64,000 bases of DNA from an uncultured beta proteobacterium (lineage in GTDB: Bacteria > Pseudomonadota > Gammaproteobacteria > Burkholderiales > Burkholderiaceae_E). Under the pieces are notes generated by a model. It ran no database searches, was not told the origin of the DNA, and was given only the letters and a program-made list of their open reading frames with translations. A program made the translations under genes and the position numbers. Below, in pieces: positions 1 to 11,005 of the stretch (within the stretch, counting starts at the first letter, position 1; each line of letters begins with the position of its first letter). The stretch lies in contig CAIZNI010000036.1 of assembly GCA_903934295.1 (NCBI GenBank), positions 1 through 64,000 on the forward strand, given 5' to 3'.

Positions 1-834
1 CCGGCGCTGCTCGCCGCGCTCCGGGCGGCGCTGGCGCCCACTGCCGCGTCACCGGGTGCGCGGTCAGCCTCCGCCAGCCCGCCGGCCGGCGCCGCCCTGA
101 TCCTGGGCGAGATCCACGACAACGCGGTTCACCACCGTCTGCGCCTGGAATGGCTCGACGCACTGCGTGCCGGCGGCCTGCGTTTTGGCGTGGCAATGGA
201 GCAACTCGACGCCGACCGGCAGCCGGCGCTCGATGAAGCCTTTTCGCAAGCCACGCCTGCGCAGGCGCGCCAGGTCGCGCACGCGGGCGGGTTTCGCTTC
301 GACGGCTGGGAATGGGATTTTTATGAGCCGGTGATCGCCTGGGCCCTGCGTCACCGCCTGCCGCTGATCGCCGCCAACCTGTCGGGCGCCGACGCCTCGC
401 GCATCGCCCGCGGCCAGCCCCATCCGATGGCCGATGCGCAGCCCCCCGGCTGGCGCGACGCCGATGAGACCGCGCAGCGTCGCGAGATCGCCGATGGGCA
501 CTGCGGTCTGCTGCCACCGGTCGCATTGCCGCCGATGGCGCGCGCGCAGCGGGCCCGCGATGCGACGATGGCCGACGCGGTGCGCCAGGCGATCCTGCGC
601 CGCGGGCTGCCGGTGGTGCTGCTGACCGGCAACGGTCATGCGCGACGCGACCTCGGCGTGCCCCGCTTCCTGACGGACGGACCGTCGCCGGTCCGCGTGA
701 TGGCGGTCGGACTGCTCGAGCAGGAGGCGGTCGCCGTGGCCGAGTCCGATCCGACCGGGCTTTATGACTGGCGGGTCTTCACCGGACCGATGGCGCGGCC
801 CGATCCCTGCGAGGGACTTCGCCGGATGATGGGC

Positions 835-2316
<1,482 letters not shown>

Positions 2317-2401
2317 CGGTGTCTCAATCCAGTGGGGGTCGGGTCGGTGCCCGGCGGGCGGCGGCGCAGCGTGCTGCGCCTCCCCGGCCCAGCCATGGCG
2401 G

Positions 2402-3223
2402 TCAAGCGCTGTCCGGGTCGCGCAGACCCAGCACATCCTGCATGTCGTAGAGGCCCGGCGGGGCGGTCATCAGGTATCGGCAGGCGCGCAGGCTGCCGCT
2501 GGCGTAACCCTGGCGGCTGGACGAGCGATGGGTGATCTCGATGCGCTCACCGATGCCGGCGAACAGCACGGTGTGCTCGCCGACGATGTCGCCGCCGCGG
2601 ATCGCCGAAAAACCGATCGTCGACGGATCGCGTTCGCCGGTGACGCCTTCCCGGCTGTAGACCCCGACCTGCGACAGGTCTCGGCCGATCGCCTTCGCCA
2701 CCACCTCGCCCATCTTCAGCGCGGTGCCGGAGGGCGCATCGACCTTGTGCCGGTGATGCGCCTCGATGATCTCGATGTCGTAGCCGTGCGAAAGGATGCG
2801 GGCCGCCATTTCCAGCAGCTTGAAAGTCGCGTTGACGCCGACGCTCATGTTCGGGGCGGCCACGATCGGGATCTGCTGCGCCGCCTGCGCGATCTGCGCC
2901 CGCCCGTCCTCATCGAAGCCGGTGGTGCCGATCACCATCCGCACGCCGGTGCGGCTGGCAACCGGCAGGTAGCGCAGCGTGCCCTCGGGACGGGTGAAGT
3001 CGATCAGGACGTCGGCGCCGGCCAGCGCCGCCTCGATGTCGTCGGTGACCGCGATGCCGGTGTGGCGGCCCAGCGCTTCGCCGGCGTCATGCCCCAGGGC
3101 GGGCGAGCCGCTGATCTCCAGGGCGCCGGTCAGACGCGCGTCGGTGGCCTCCAGGACACTCTCGATCAGCATCCGTCCCATCCGGCCACCCGCGCCGGCA
3201 ATCACGATCCGCAGCGCATTCAT
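2402..3223 (-). CDS. dapB: 4-hydroxy-tetrahydrodipicolinate reductase
   Basis: It reduces the dihydrodipicolinate intermediate with NAD(P)H in the diaminopimelate/lysine pathway. The N-terminal Rossmann loop is GAGGRMGR at residues 10-17. The catalytic segment [15 protein letters not shown] lies near residues 154-168 and contains the family's general-acid His and Lys. Length of 273 residues is normal for DapB. The start [10 protein letters not shown] is preferred over an in-frame ATG five codons upstream because the Rossmann strand follows directly. It lies just downstream of bamE on the same strand with about 11 bases between them, so co-transcription is likely. Confidence 0.95.
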   Translation of the reverse strand: MNALRIVIAGAGGRMGRMLIESVLEATDARLTGALEISGSPALGHDAGEALGRHTGIAVTDDIEAALAGADVLIDFTRPEGTLRYLPVASRTGVRMVIGTTGFDEDGRAQIAQAAQQIPIVAAPNMSVGVNATFKLLEMAARILSHGYDIEIIEAHHRHKVDAPSGTALKMGEVVAKAIGRDLSQVGVYSREGVTGERDPSTIGFSAIRGGDIVGEHTVLFAGIGERIEITHRSSSRQGYASGSLRACRYLMTAPPGLYDMQDVLGLRDPDSA

Positions 3224-3234
3224 GTCAGCTTCCT

Positions 3235-3642
3235 TCATCGGCCAGTCTCGCCCGGCGCGCGATAGCCCGGCAGCGCCGGATCACTGGTGTCGTCACGCAC
3301 CGGCAACGGATCGGCGGTGATGGTATCGACCTTCTCGTCCTTGAACAGGATGGTCACACGGCGCAGTTCGGCCTTGCCGTTCGGATGCTGGTAGCGGAAC
3401 ACATAGTCCCAGCGGTCCGGGCGGAAGATCGGGTTGAGCAGCGGCAGGCCCAGGGTAAAGCGGACCTGCTCGCGCGGCATGCCGGTGGTGACCTTGTCGA
3501 GCATCTCGCGGGTCAGGTAGTTGCCCTGGGGCAGGTCGATCCGGTAGGGCTCGAAGAGGCCGCTGGCGTTGTTGCGCGACGTGCCACAGCCACCGGCCAG
3601 CAGCGCCACCGCGACCGCGGCGAGCGCGCAGGCGACGCGCAT
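3235..3642 (-). CDS. bamE: outer membrane assembly lipoprotein BamE (SmpA/OmlA)
   Basis: Small outer-membrane lipoprotein of 135 residues, a subunit of the BAM complex that inserts beta-barrel proteins. The N-terminus is a lipoprotein signal ([19 protein letters not shown]) with lipobox LAGGC, so mature Cys is residue 19. The SmpA/OmlA domain follows, with [36 protein letters not shown] and RWDYVFRYQ segments typical of the family. A longer start at 3699 is possible but would bury the signal peptide behind about 19 extra residues. It is divergent from fur, an arrangement familiar in beta- and gammaproteobacteria (omlA-fur). Confidence 0.93.
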   Translation of the reverse strand: MRVACALAAVAVALLAGGCGTSRNNASGLFEPYRIDLPQGNYLTREMLDKVTTGMPREQVRFTLGLPLLNPIFRPDRWDYVFRYQHPNGKAELRRVTILFKDEKVDTITADPLPVRDDTSDPALPGYRAPGETGR

Positions 3643-3737
3643 GGGAGCGCCGGCGGCGACGGCGCTGCCCCGGGACTGGGTAACTGCGAAGGCTGGCATG
3701 GGCGCTTTCACCTGACGGACTGGCGGGGACTGCAAAC

Positions 3738-3756
3738 CCGTTATGATAACGATTCT
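3738..3756. promoter_or_regulatory. putative Fur box between bamE and fur
   Basis: The AT-rich stretch TTATGATAACGATTCTTT (3741-3758) lies in an otherwise GC-rich divergent intergenic region 20-35 bases before the fur start. Aligned to the classic 19-bp Fur box it keeps the ATGATAA core and most of the second half. Autoregulation of fur, possibly with bamE, is inferred from position and resemblance only. Confidence 0.45.
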
Positions 3757-3774
3757 TTTTTGCACGGCCGACGC

Positions 3775-4209
3775 ATGCCGTCTTCCCACGACCTCAAGAA
3801 CACCGGCCTGAAAGCAACGCTGCCGCGCCTGAAGATCCTCGACATCTTCCAGAGCGGGCGGCATCGCCACATGAGCGCCGAGGACGTCTACCGCGAGCTG
3901 CTCGCCGAGGATCAGGACATCGGCCTGGCCACCGTCTACCGGGTGCTGACCCAGTTCGAACAGGCCGGCCTGCTCAAGCGCAGCAACTTCGAGTCGGGCA
4001 AATCGATCTTCGAGCTCAACGAGGGCTCGCACCATGATCACCTGGTCTGCCTGCAGTGCGGGCGGGTCGAGGAGTTCTTCGATCCCGAGATCGAGAAGCG
4101 CCAGCACAAGATCGCCCGCGAGCACGGATTCGCGCTCCAGGATCACGCGCTCGCCCTTTACGGCAACTGCACCAAGGCCCATTGCGCCTACCGGGAATCT
4201 CCGCGCTGA
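3775..4209 (+). CDS. fur: ferric uptake regulator Fur
   Basis: Iron-responsive repressor of 144 residues. The N-terminal winged helix includes [14 protein letters not shown] and [19 protein letters not shown], the recognition-helix segment. The C-terminal metal-binding/dimerisation domain holds the [11 protein letters not shown] motif (His-rich site plus CxxC) and a second Cys pair in GNCTKAHC. The ATG at 3775 gives the canonical Fur N-terminus; in-frame sequence further upstream overlaps bamE in antisense and is not Fur-like. A candidate Fur box directly upstream suggests autoregulation. Confidence 0.96.
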   Translation: MPSSHDLKNTGLKATLPRLKILDIFQSGRHRHMSAEDVYRELLAEDQDIGLATVYRVLTQFEQAGLLKRSNFESGKSIFELNEGSHHDHLVCLQCGRVEEFFDPEIEKRQHKIAREHGFALQDHALALYGNCTKAHCAYRESPR

Positions 4210-4253
4210 CTTTTTCGATTGAAAGAAGGCACGGCCTTTGCTTCAATGGAACC

Positions 4254-5774
4254 ATGAGCGCATCCAGTCTGAAGTTAATTGCACCAAAAGAGGGCGTTTT
4301 CGATGAAATGCTCGAAGCCGGTGGTGTTTCGGCGCGAACGCACTATCGCGGATACGCCGACTGGCTGGCCTCCACCACCAGCGAAGGAATGGCCGCCAAG
4401 CGCGCCGAAGCCGACCTGATCTTCCGGCGGATCGGCATCACCTTCTCGGTTTACGGCGACGAAAGCGGCACCGAGCGGCTGATTCCCTCCGATGTGGTGC
4501 CGCGGATCATCACCGCCGGCGAATGGACCGAGCTGCAGCGCGGCCTGATCCAGCGGGTCACCGCGATCAATCGATTCCTGGCCGACATCTACCATGGCCA
4601 GGACATCCTGCGCGCCGGCCTGATCCCCGAGGACCAGATCCTCGCCAATGACCAGTACCAGGTCGCGATGATCGGCATGAAAGTGCCGCACGACATCTAC
4701 GCCCATATCGTCGGGGTCGACATCGTGCGCCACAGCGACGGGCGCTACTACGTGCTCGAGGACAACCTGCGCGTGCCCTCGGGCGTGTCCTACATGCTGT
4801 CGAACCGCAAGATGATGATGCGGCTGTTCCCCGACCTGTTCCGGCGCTACCGGGTCCGGCCGGTCGAGCACTATCCGGCGCTTCTGCTGCAGACGCTGCG
4901 CTCATCGGCCGAGGTCGACAACCCGGTGGTGGTGCTGCTCACGCCGGGCCGCTTCAACAGCGCCTATTTCGAGCACACCTTCCTGGCCCAGCAGATGGGC
5001 ATCGAACTGGTCGAGGGCCAGGACCTGTTCGTGAAGAACGGCTTCGTCTACATGCGCACCACCTCGGGTCCGCAGCGTGTCGACGTCATCTATCGGCGCC
5101 TCGACGACAGCTTTCTCGACCCGCTGGCGTTCCGGCCCGACTCGCTGCTGGGGGTGCCCGGCCTGATGGCCGTCTACCGGCTGGGCAATGTGGTGATCGC
5201 CAACGCGGTGGGCACCGGGGTGGCCGACGACAAGTCGATCTACCCCTATGTGCCGGAGATGATCCGCTTCTACCTCGGCGAGGAGCCGATCCTGAACAAC
5301 GTGCCGACCTGGCAGTGCCGCAAGGCCGACGATCTGGCCTATGTGCTGGCGCACCTGCCCGAGCTGGTGGTCAAGGAGGTCCACGGCGCCGGCGGCTACG
5401 GGATGCTGGTGGGCCCCACCGCGAGCCGCGACGAGATCGAGACCTTCCGCGCGGTGCTCAAGGCCAATCCCAGCAACTACATCGCCCAGCCCACCCTGGC
5501 GCTGTCGTCCTGCCCGACCTTCGTCGAGGAGGGTGTCGCGCCCCGGCACATCGACCTGCGCCCGTTCGTGCTGGTCGGGCGCGACGTGAAGATCGTGCCC
5601 GGCGGTCTGACCCGGGTCGCGCTGCGCCGGGGCTCGCTGGTGGTCAACTCGTCGCAGGGCGGCGGCACCAAGGACACTTGGGTGGTCGACGAGGACGAGG
5701 CCGCACCGGGCGCGCCAGGCGAGGCCCGCGCGGCGTCCCAGTCGCAGGGCGGTCTTGCGTCGGGGGGCGTCTGA
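4254..5774 (+). CDS. circularly permuted ATP-grasp protein
   Basis: Protein of 506 residues belonging to the circularly permuted ATP-grasp type 2 family (DUF404/DUF407). Diagnostic segments are YGDESGTERLIPSD, the long FHGGYDIYAHIVGVDIVR-like region around residue 145, VLEDNLRVPSGVSYML, a GAGGYGMLVGPTASR loop and VPGGLTRVALRRGSLVVNSS near the C-terminus. Members are thought to ligate peptides or amino acids, but substrates are generally unknown. It is the first gene of a tightly overlapping three-gene operon with an alpha-E protein and a transglutaminase-like protein. Family assignment is firm; the reaction is not known. Confidence 0.9.
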   Translation: MSASSLKLIAPKEGVFDEMLEAGGVSARTHYRGYADWLASTTSEGMAAKRAEADLIFRRIGITFSVYGDESGTERLIPSDVVPRIITAGEWTELQRGLIQRVTAINRFLADIYHGQDILRAGLIPEDQILANDQYQVAMIGMKVPHDIYAHIVGVDIVRHSDGRYYVLEDNLRVPSGVSYMLSNRKMMMRLFPDLFRRYRVRPVEHYPALLLQTLRSSAEVDNPVVVLLTPGRFNSAYFEHTFLAQQMGIELVEGQDLFVKNGFVYMRTTSGPQRVDVIYRRLDDSFLDPLAFRPDSLLGVPGLMAVYRLGNVVIANAVGTGVADDKSIYPYVPEMIRFYLGEEPILNNVPTWQCRKADDLAYVLAHLPELVVKEVHGAGGYGMLVGPTASRDEIETFRAVLKANPSNYIAQPTLALSSCPTFVEEGVAPRHIDLRPFVLVGRDVKIVPGGLTRVALRRGSLVVNSSQGGGTKDTWVVDEDEAAPGAPGEARAASQSQGGLASGGV

Positions 5775-6712
5775 TGCTCTCGCGAGTCGCCTCCCACCTC
5801 TACTGGCTTTCGCGCCATCTGGAGCGCGCCGAGAACATGGCGCGCATTCTGGACGTCGGTCACTCGCTGGCCCTGCTCTCGGGCTCTTCCGGCGACGACT
5901 CGGCCGCCGTCGAGCCGCTGGTCATCACCGACACGCTGGATGCGTTTCGCGCGACCGGGCGCGCGGCCACGGCCGAGAACGTCGCCCGCTTCCTGGCCTG
6001 GGATCCGGTGCTGCCCTCGTCGATCGCCAACTGCCTGGAGTCGAGCCGCGAGAACACCCGGGCGGTGCGCGGCTCGGTCACCTCCGAGATGTGGGAGACG
6101 ATCAACGACACCTGGCTGCAGTTGCAGGCGCGCCGGCGCAGCGGCCACGAGCCGATCGATTCCGAATTCTTCGACTGGGTCAAGGAGCGCAGCCACCTGT
6201 TCCGCGGCGTGACCTTCGCCACCAGCCGGCGCGACCAGCCCTACCAGTTCATCCGGCTGGGCACCTTTCTGGAGCGGGCCGACAACACCGCCCGCATCCT
6301 CTCGGTCAAGCAGGGCCGCGAAGGCAACGATGCCGCCGACCAGGGCGAGTCCGACTCCGACTACTACAGCCTTTCGGCGGTGCTGCGGTCGGTGTCCTCG
6401 CTCGAGGCCTATCGCGACACCTATCGCGACTCCATCGAGGCGCGGCGGGTGGCCGAACTGCTGATCTTCAATCCGCAGTTGCCGCGCTCGCTGCGCTCCT
6501 GCTTCGACGAGATCGACAGCATCCTGCAGGCCCTGCCGCAGGAGTCGGGTCACCCGGCGCGCCGTCTGGCCGCGGTGATCCGTGCCGGGTTGGCGCACGG
6601 CGATCTGGAGGATGTGCGCAAGGTGGGCCTGCGCGCCTTTCTCGACGAGTTTCTGCGCGACAACAACCGGCTGGGCGCGGCCTTGCACGCGGGCTACATG
6701 GAGCTGCGATAG
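5774..6712 (+). CDS. alpha-E domain protein (DUF403)
   Basis: All-helical protein of 312 residues beginning MLSRVASHLYWLSRHLERAE, the hallmark N-terminus of the alpha-E family. Other family-like segments are LFRGVTFATSRRDQPYQFIRLG and FLERADNTARIL. The start ATG overlaps the stop of the ATP-grasp gene (TGATG), implying translational coupling. Alpha-E proteins nearly always occur beside circularly permuted ATP-grasp and transglutaminase-like proteins and are proposed to form a peptide-synthesis or modification system; the biochemical role is unestablished. Confidence 0.9.
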   Translation: MLSRVASHLYWLSRHLERAENMARILDVGHSLALLSGSSGDDSAAVEPLVITDTLDAFRATGRAATAENVARFLAWDPVLPSSIANCLESSRENTRAVRGSVTSEMWETINDTWLQLQARRRSGHEPIDSEFFDWVKERSHLFRGVTFATSRRDQPYQFIRLGTFLERADNTARILSVKQGREGNDAADQGESDSDYYSLSAVLRSVSSLEAYRDTYRDSIEARRVAELLIFNPQLPRSLRSCFDEIDSILQALPQESGHPARRLAAVIRAGLAHGDLEDVRKVGLRAFLDEFLRDNNRLGAALHAGYMELR

Positions 6713-7504
6713 ATGAAGCTGTCCGTTGTCCATTCGACCCGGTATCGCTATGCGGCTCAGGTGTCGCGCAGCACGCAGTACATCCGGCTGACACCCTGCG
6801 CGGCGCTGCGCCAGCGGGCGCTCGAGTGGACGCTCGAACTGCCCGGCCCGGCCGTGACGCTGCGCGACGCGTTCGACAACCTCACCCATGTGCTCACGCT
6901 CGACCAGCCGCACGAGGAAATCCGGATCGTGGCGCGCGGCACCGTCGATGTCGATGATGCCGACGACGGCGAGCCGGCCGGTCGCATCAATCCGAAGGTG
7001 TTCCTGCGTTCCACGCCACTGACCCAGCCCGATGAGGCGATCCGTGCATTCGTCGAACCGATGCGCGCGGTGGTTCGCACGCGGCCCCTGATCGGGGTCA
7101 GCGACCTGATGAACGCAGTCCTCGATCGCATGCCGTACCGCAAGGGGGTCACCGCGGCCGACACCACCGCGGCGAAAGCGTTTGCGGCCGCTGCCGGCGT
7201 CTGTCAGGACCATGCGCAGGTGTTCATTGCCGGCTGCCGCGCGCTCGGTGTGCCGGCGCGCTATGTCAGCGGATATGCCCGCATGCCCGATCGCGAGACC
7301 GTCGCCAGCCATGCCTGGGCCGAGGCCTGGCTGGGCACCCGCTGGGTCAGCTTCGACATCAGCCACGCCCGCACGCTGGCCAGCGGCCACATCAAGCTCG
7401 CGATCGGGCTCGATTATCTGGATGCCTGTCCGGTGCGCGGTGTGCGACTGGGCGGGGGTGATGAGGATCTGTCGACCGCTGCCGAGGTCAGTTCCCAGGG
7501 GTGA
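6713..7504 (+). CDS. transglutaminase-like protease-fold protein
   Basis: Protein of 263 residues with the bacterial transglutaminase-like N-terminal beta domain (about 1-80, starting KLSVVHSTRYRYAAQVSRS) followed by a papain-like core. The catalytic triad is visible: Cys in AAGVCQDHAQVF, His in ASHAWAEAWLG and Asp in WVSFDISHARTL. The ATG directly abuts the stop of the alpha-E gene, completing a three-gene operon. In this family the enzyme is expected to act as a peptidase or amide-bond transferase on the operon's unknown product. Its last 17 bases overlap the convergent EAL gene. Confidence 0.9.
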   Translation: MKLSVVHSTRYRYAAQVSRSTQYIRLTPCAALRQRALEWTLELPGPAVTLRDAFDNLTHVLTLDQPHEEIRIVARGTVDVDDADDGEPAGRINPKVFLRSTPLTQPDEAIRAFVEPMRAVVRTRPLIGVSDLMNAVLDRMPYRKGVTAADTTAAKAFAAAAGVCQDHAQVFIAGCRALGVPARYVSGYARMPDRETVASHAWAEAWLGTRWVSFDISHARTLASGHIKLAIGLDYLDACPVRGVRLGGGDEDLSTAAEVSSQG

Positions 7505-9200
7505 GCGGCGCAGCGGGCGCCAGTGCCGGCGCCGCCTTTCGGCGCGCCGGACGCGGGGCCGAGGGGTCATCGTCGTCATCGTCGTCGTCGGCGATGTCGT
7601 CGTCGTTCGGCGCGTGTTCGGCGCCGAGCCAACTGGCGATGAACTGCGCCGCCGGTAACGGCCCGGAGAACGCGCGACCCTGACCGTAGCTCACCCCTTC
7701 GCGGCGCAGGTGGGCCGCCTGCTGGGTGTTGATCACACCCTCGGCGATCAGCCGCACGCCGGTCTGGCGGCCCAGTTCGATGATCGCGTCGAGCACCGGC
7801 CGGGTGACGGAATCGGTGCCGATGGTGGCCACGATCGCGGGGTCGATCTTCACCAGGTCGACCGACATCCGGTCCAGCCAGCGGGTGCCGCTGTGCGCGG
7901 TGCCGAAGCGGTCGAGCGCGATCAGGAAGCCCGCATCCTGGAGGGTGGCCAGCCGGCCCGCCATCGCCGGCTCCCGGGCCTGCCCTTCGGGCAACTCGAT
8001 CACCGTGTACCAGCGGCGCCCCCCGGGGCGGGCCAGCGCCATGAAGCGCTCGCTGTCGCGCTCGCGGGCCAGCTCGGCCGAGCTCAGGTTCACGCACAGC
8101 ATGAAGCCGTCGGGTACCCATTCGCACTGGTCCAGACGGGCCGCGACCTCGATGAAGCAGTTCTCCGTCATCAGCCATGACAGCTCCGCCTGCCTGGCCT
8201 GATCGATGAAGTGTCCGGCCGCGAGCAGGCCCTCACCGGGATGGCGCCAGTGCAGCAGCAGCTCCGCCCCCACGCAGCGACCGCTGGCCAGGTCGAGGAT
8301 CGGTTGCAGGTGTCCTTCGAATTCGCCGCGCGCCAGGGCTTGTCGCAACTGCTCGGCGGGCGTGCTCTCCTGCGTCCGACGGCGTTCCCGGGCCATCCGG
8401 ACGCCCAGTGCGATCAGCAGTGCGCCGCCGGCAAGGGCGGCCAGCCATTCGCCGGCCATCCGCCACAGGGCGGTCCCATCCAGGCTGGCGTGGGCCGAGT
8501 AGGGGTGGCGGCTGGAGCGTTGTTGCGCGCTGATCAGGGGCGCCGACCCGTTGATGCGGGCGTCCGGATCGGGCAGCCGCCAGTGGCCGCCGTCCTGCCA
8601 TTGCAGTTCGCCCGCAGCGGTCACGCCGGCGGGCTGCAAGAGTGAGGCGAGCGCGCCCGCGTCGATCCGGGCACCCAGTGTGCGACCGTCGGGGAAAACG
8701 ATTTCCGCCAGCAGCGCCGAGGGATCGCCAGCCCAGTTGCCCAGTGCCAGACCAGCGGCTCGGCCCGGTCTGAAACCGGGGGTGGCGTCGGGAACGGTTG
8801 CGGCCGCAGGCGCCGAGGTGGTCACCGATGAGTCGAGCCCCTCAGGCGGACACCAGGCACGGCCGGCCGGACCGGCGGCGACGGGTTCGCGCAGCAGTTC
8901 GAAGCCCGCCGGCAGCGGCGTGCCCGAGCGCAGCCAGCCGCAGGTGAGGACCGGGTTGTCGACCGCCCGGGTCAGCTCCGCGGCAACGCGGTCGAAGAAG
9001 GCGTCGGCCGCCTGGACGAGCGCCTGCGATTGCCGGTCGATCTCGCGCTGCGCGAGGACGAGCAAGACCAGCGCGCCCGCCACCAGAAACGCCAGCGCGG
9101 GCAGCGCGCTGCGCAGACGTCGAGGGCGGACCGAGGCAGGGGCGGGGGGCGGAAAGGGGGCGGGGGGTTCAGTCACGATGCGGCGAGTCAGCGTTCGCAT
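7488..9200 (-). CDS. membrane-anchored EAL-domain protein, degenerate active site
   Basis: Protein of 570 residues: a transmembrane segment near residues 31-50 (ALPALAFLVAGALVLLVL), a periplasmic sensor-like region to about 235, a second transmembrane segment (LAALAGGALLIALGV), then an EAL domain. The EAL core is altered: EAL reads ELL (GAELLLHW), the DDFGTG motif reads DRFGTA, and the EITE-type segment reads IELPE. Retained features include CVNLSS, a KIDP lysine and AEGV. Loss of one metal-binding Asp suggests weak or no c-di-GMP hydrolysis. The C-terminus has an Asp-rich tract (NDDDIADDDDDDDD) followed by a Pro/Ala/Lys tail. Layout resembles CSS-type sensors, though the CSS motif itself is not seen. 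Confidence 0.78.
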   Translation of the reverse strand: MRTLTRRIVTEPPAPFPPPAPASVRPRRLRSALPALAFLVAGALVLLVLAQREIDRQSQALVQAADAFFDRVAAELTRAVDNPVLTCGWLRSGTPLPAGFELLREPVAAGPAGRAWCPPEGLDSSVTTSAPAAATVPDATPGFRPGRAAGLALGNWAGDPSALLAEIVFPDGRTLGARIDAGALASLLQPAGVTAAGELQWQDGGHWRLPDPDARINGSAPLISAQQRSSRHPYSAHASLDGTALWRMAGEWLAALAGGALLIALGVRMARERRRTQESTPAEQLRQALARGEFEGHLQPILDLASGRCVGAELLLHWRHPGEGLLAAGHFIDQARQAELSWLMTENCFIEVAARLDQCEWVPDGFMLCVNLSSAELARERDSERFMALARPGGRRWYTVIELPEGQAREPAMAGRLATLQDAGFLIALDRFGTAHSGTRWLDRMSVDLVKIDPAIVATIGTDSVTRPVLDAIIELGRQTGVRLIAEGVINTQQAAHLRREGVSYGQGRAFSGPLPAAQFIASWLGAEHAPNDDDIADDDDDDDDPSAPRPARRKAAPALAPAAPLTPGN

Positions 9201-9341
9201 CAGACCTGTTTCTGCCCCTTTTCGCAGGCATTCTCCGACAGGTGGCTGGCTGTGCGCAGCAGCCGGTCCGTGGCCCGGCCCGGGCGCTCGCCCGCGCTGC
9301 CTTCCGGGCTGGCGCCGGGGCGGCCTCTGCCGGCCCGGCGC

Positions 9342-10991
9342 CTAGGACGCCGCGAGCAGTTCGCGGGCGTGCTTGCGGGTGGTGGCGGTGATTTCGCTGC
9401 CGGCCAGCATCCGGGCCACCTCGTCGATCCGGGTGCTGCGATCCAGCGCCACGATTCGGCTGGTGGTGTGGCCGTCGCGGGTTTCCTTGGTCACCGACAG
9501 GTGCTGGTGGGCGCGGGCCGCCACCTGGGGCAGGTGGGTCACGCAGAGCACCTGTCGGGCGGCCCCGAGCGTGCGCATCAGCAGACCGATCGCGTCACCC
9601 ACCGCGCCGCCGACGCCGGCATCGGCTTCATCGAAGATGAGGGTGGGTACCGGATTGGCCTGGGCGGCCAGAACCGCGACTGCCAGCCCGATCCGCGACA
9701 ACTCGCCGCCCGAGGCGACCTTGGCCATCGGCCGGGCCTGCGCGCCGGCGTGGCCGGCGATCTGGAATTCGATCCGGTCGACGCCGGTGGCGGCGGCTTC
9801 GGCGGGGTTCACCTCGACCACGAACCGAGCCCCCGCCATGCCCAGGGGCTGCAGGTGGGTGCTGACGCCGCGCGCCAGTTGTGCGGCCGCGGCGCGTCTG
9901 GCGGTGGAGAGCGCCGCCGCCCGTTCGTCGAAGACCTGACGCGCCTGCTGTTCGGCGGCCAGCAGCGCCTCGAGATCGCGCGCCGCGTCGAGCTCGGTCA
10001 GGCGATCGCGCCATTCGCACAGGGTCGCGCCCAGGCTTTCGGGTGCCAGCCGCAGCTTGCGGGCCAGCGAGAAGATCTGGCCGATGCGCTGCTCGACCTG
10101 GGCCAGGCGTTGCGGATCGAGATCGATCCGGTCGGCATAGGCCTGCAGCGATGAGGCAGCTTCGTCGGCCTGGATGCAGGCGCTGTCGAGCAGCGCGACC
10201 GCCTCGGCCAGTCGCGGGTCGATGGTCGCCAGCGGACGGATCCGGTGCAGCACCCCCTGCAGGGCGCTGGTGAGCGAGTCGTCCTGCTCGGAGAGCCGCT
10301 CGGCGGCGGCGCGCGCGCCATCGAGCAGTCCGGCGGCGTTGGCCAGGCGGCGCTGCTCTTCGTTGAGCATTTCCCATTCGCCGGGTTCGACCGCGAGCTG
10401 CGTCAGCTCGGCGGCCTGCCATTGCAGGCGCTCGCGTTCCTGGTCGAGATCGCGCGCCGCGCCGCGCGCCTGTTCGCAGCGGTCACGCGCCGCGCGCCAG
10501 CGCGAGAAGTCGCGGGCAACCTCGACGGCCAGTGGCGGGAGCTGGCCGAAGGCGTCGAGCAGTTCGCGCTGGCCGCCCGAGCGCAGCATCGACTGCGCCG
10601 CGTGCTGGCCGTGGATGTCGACCAGCATTTCGCCGATTTCCCGCAGCTGGGCGACGGTGGCCGGGTGGCCGTTGACCAGCGCCCGCGAACGGCCGTCGGC
10701 TTCGACGATCCGGCGCAGCATGACGGTGCCTGGATCGCCCGCCAGCTCGCGGACCTCGAGCCAGGCCTGGAGCGCGTCGTCGGCCATGAATTCAGCGACC
10801 AGATCGGCGCGCGACGCGCCTTCGCGAACCACGCCGGCATCGCCGCGCGCGCCCAGCGTGAGCTGCAGCGCATCGATCAGGATGGATTTTCCGGCACCGG
10901 TCTCACCGGTTAGGACGGTGAAGCCGGGACCGAATTCGATTTCCAGCGAATCGACGATGACGAAGTCACGCAGGCGCAGGGCGAGCAGCAT
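9342..10991 (-). CDS. recN: DNA repair protein RecN
   Basis: SMC-like ATPase of 549 residues, the usual RecN length. Walker A GETGAGKS lies at residues 29-36, a central coiled coil spans roughly 150-370, and the C-terminal half carries GGELSRIGLAVAVLA (signature) and LIFDEADAGVGG (Walker B). RecN acts early in double-strand break repair with RecA. The start MLLALRLRDFVIVDSLEIEF is canonical. It sits about 15 bases downstream of nadK on the same strand, a common nadK-recN linkage, so the pair is probably one transcript. Confidence 0.96.
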   Translation of the reverse strand: MLLALRLRDFVIVDSLEIEFGPGFTVLTGETGAGKSILIDALQLTLGARGDAGVVREGASRADLVAEFMADDALQAWLEVRELAGDPGTVMLRRIVEADGRSRALVNGHPATVAQLREIGEMLVDIHGQHAAQSMLRSGGQRELLDAFGQLPPLAVEVARDFSRWRAARDRCEQARGAARDLDQERERLQWQAAELTQLAVEPGEWEMLNEEQRRLANAAGLLDGARAAAERLSEQDDSLTSALQGVLHRIRPLATIDPRLAEAVALLDSACIQADEAASSLQAYADRIDLDPQRLAQVEQRIGQIFSLARKLRLAPESLGATLCEWRDRLTELDAARDLEALLAAEQQARQVFDERAAALSTARRAAAAQLARGVSTHLQPLGMAGARFVVEVNPAEAAATGVDRIEFQIAGHAGAQARPMAKVASGGELSRIGLAVAVLAAQANPVPTLIFDEADAGVGGAVGDAIGLLMRTLGAARQVLCVTHLPQVAARAHQHLSVTKETRDGHTTSRIVALDRSTRIDEVARMLAGSEITATTRKHARELLAAS

Positions 10992-11005
10992 GGGTGCAGC
11001 GCTAT

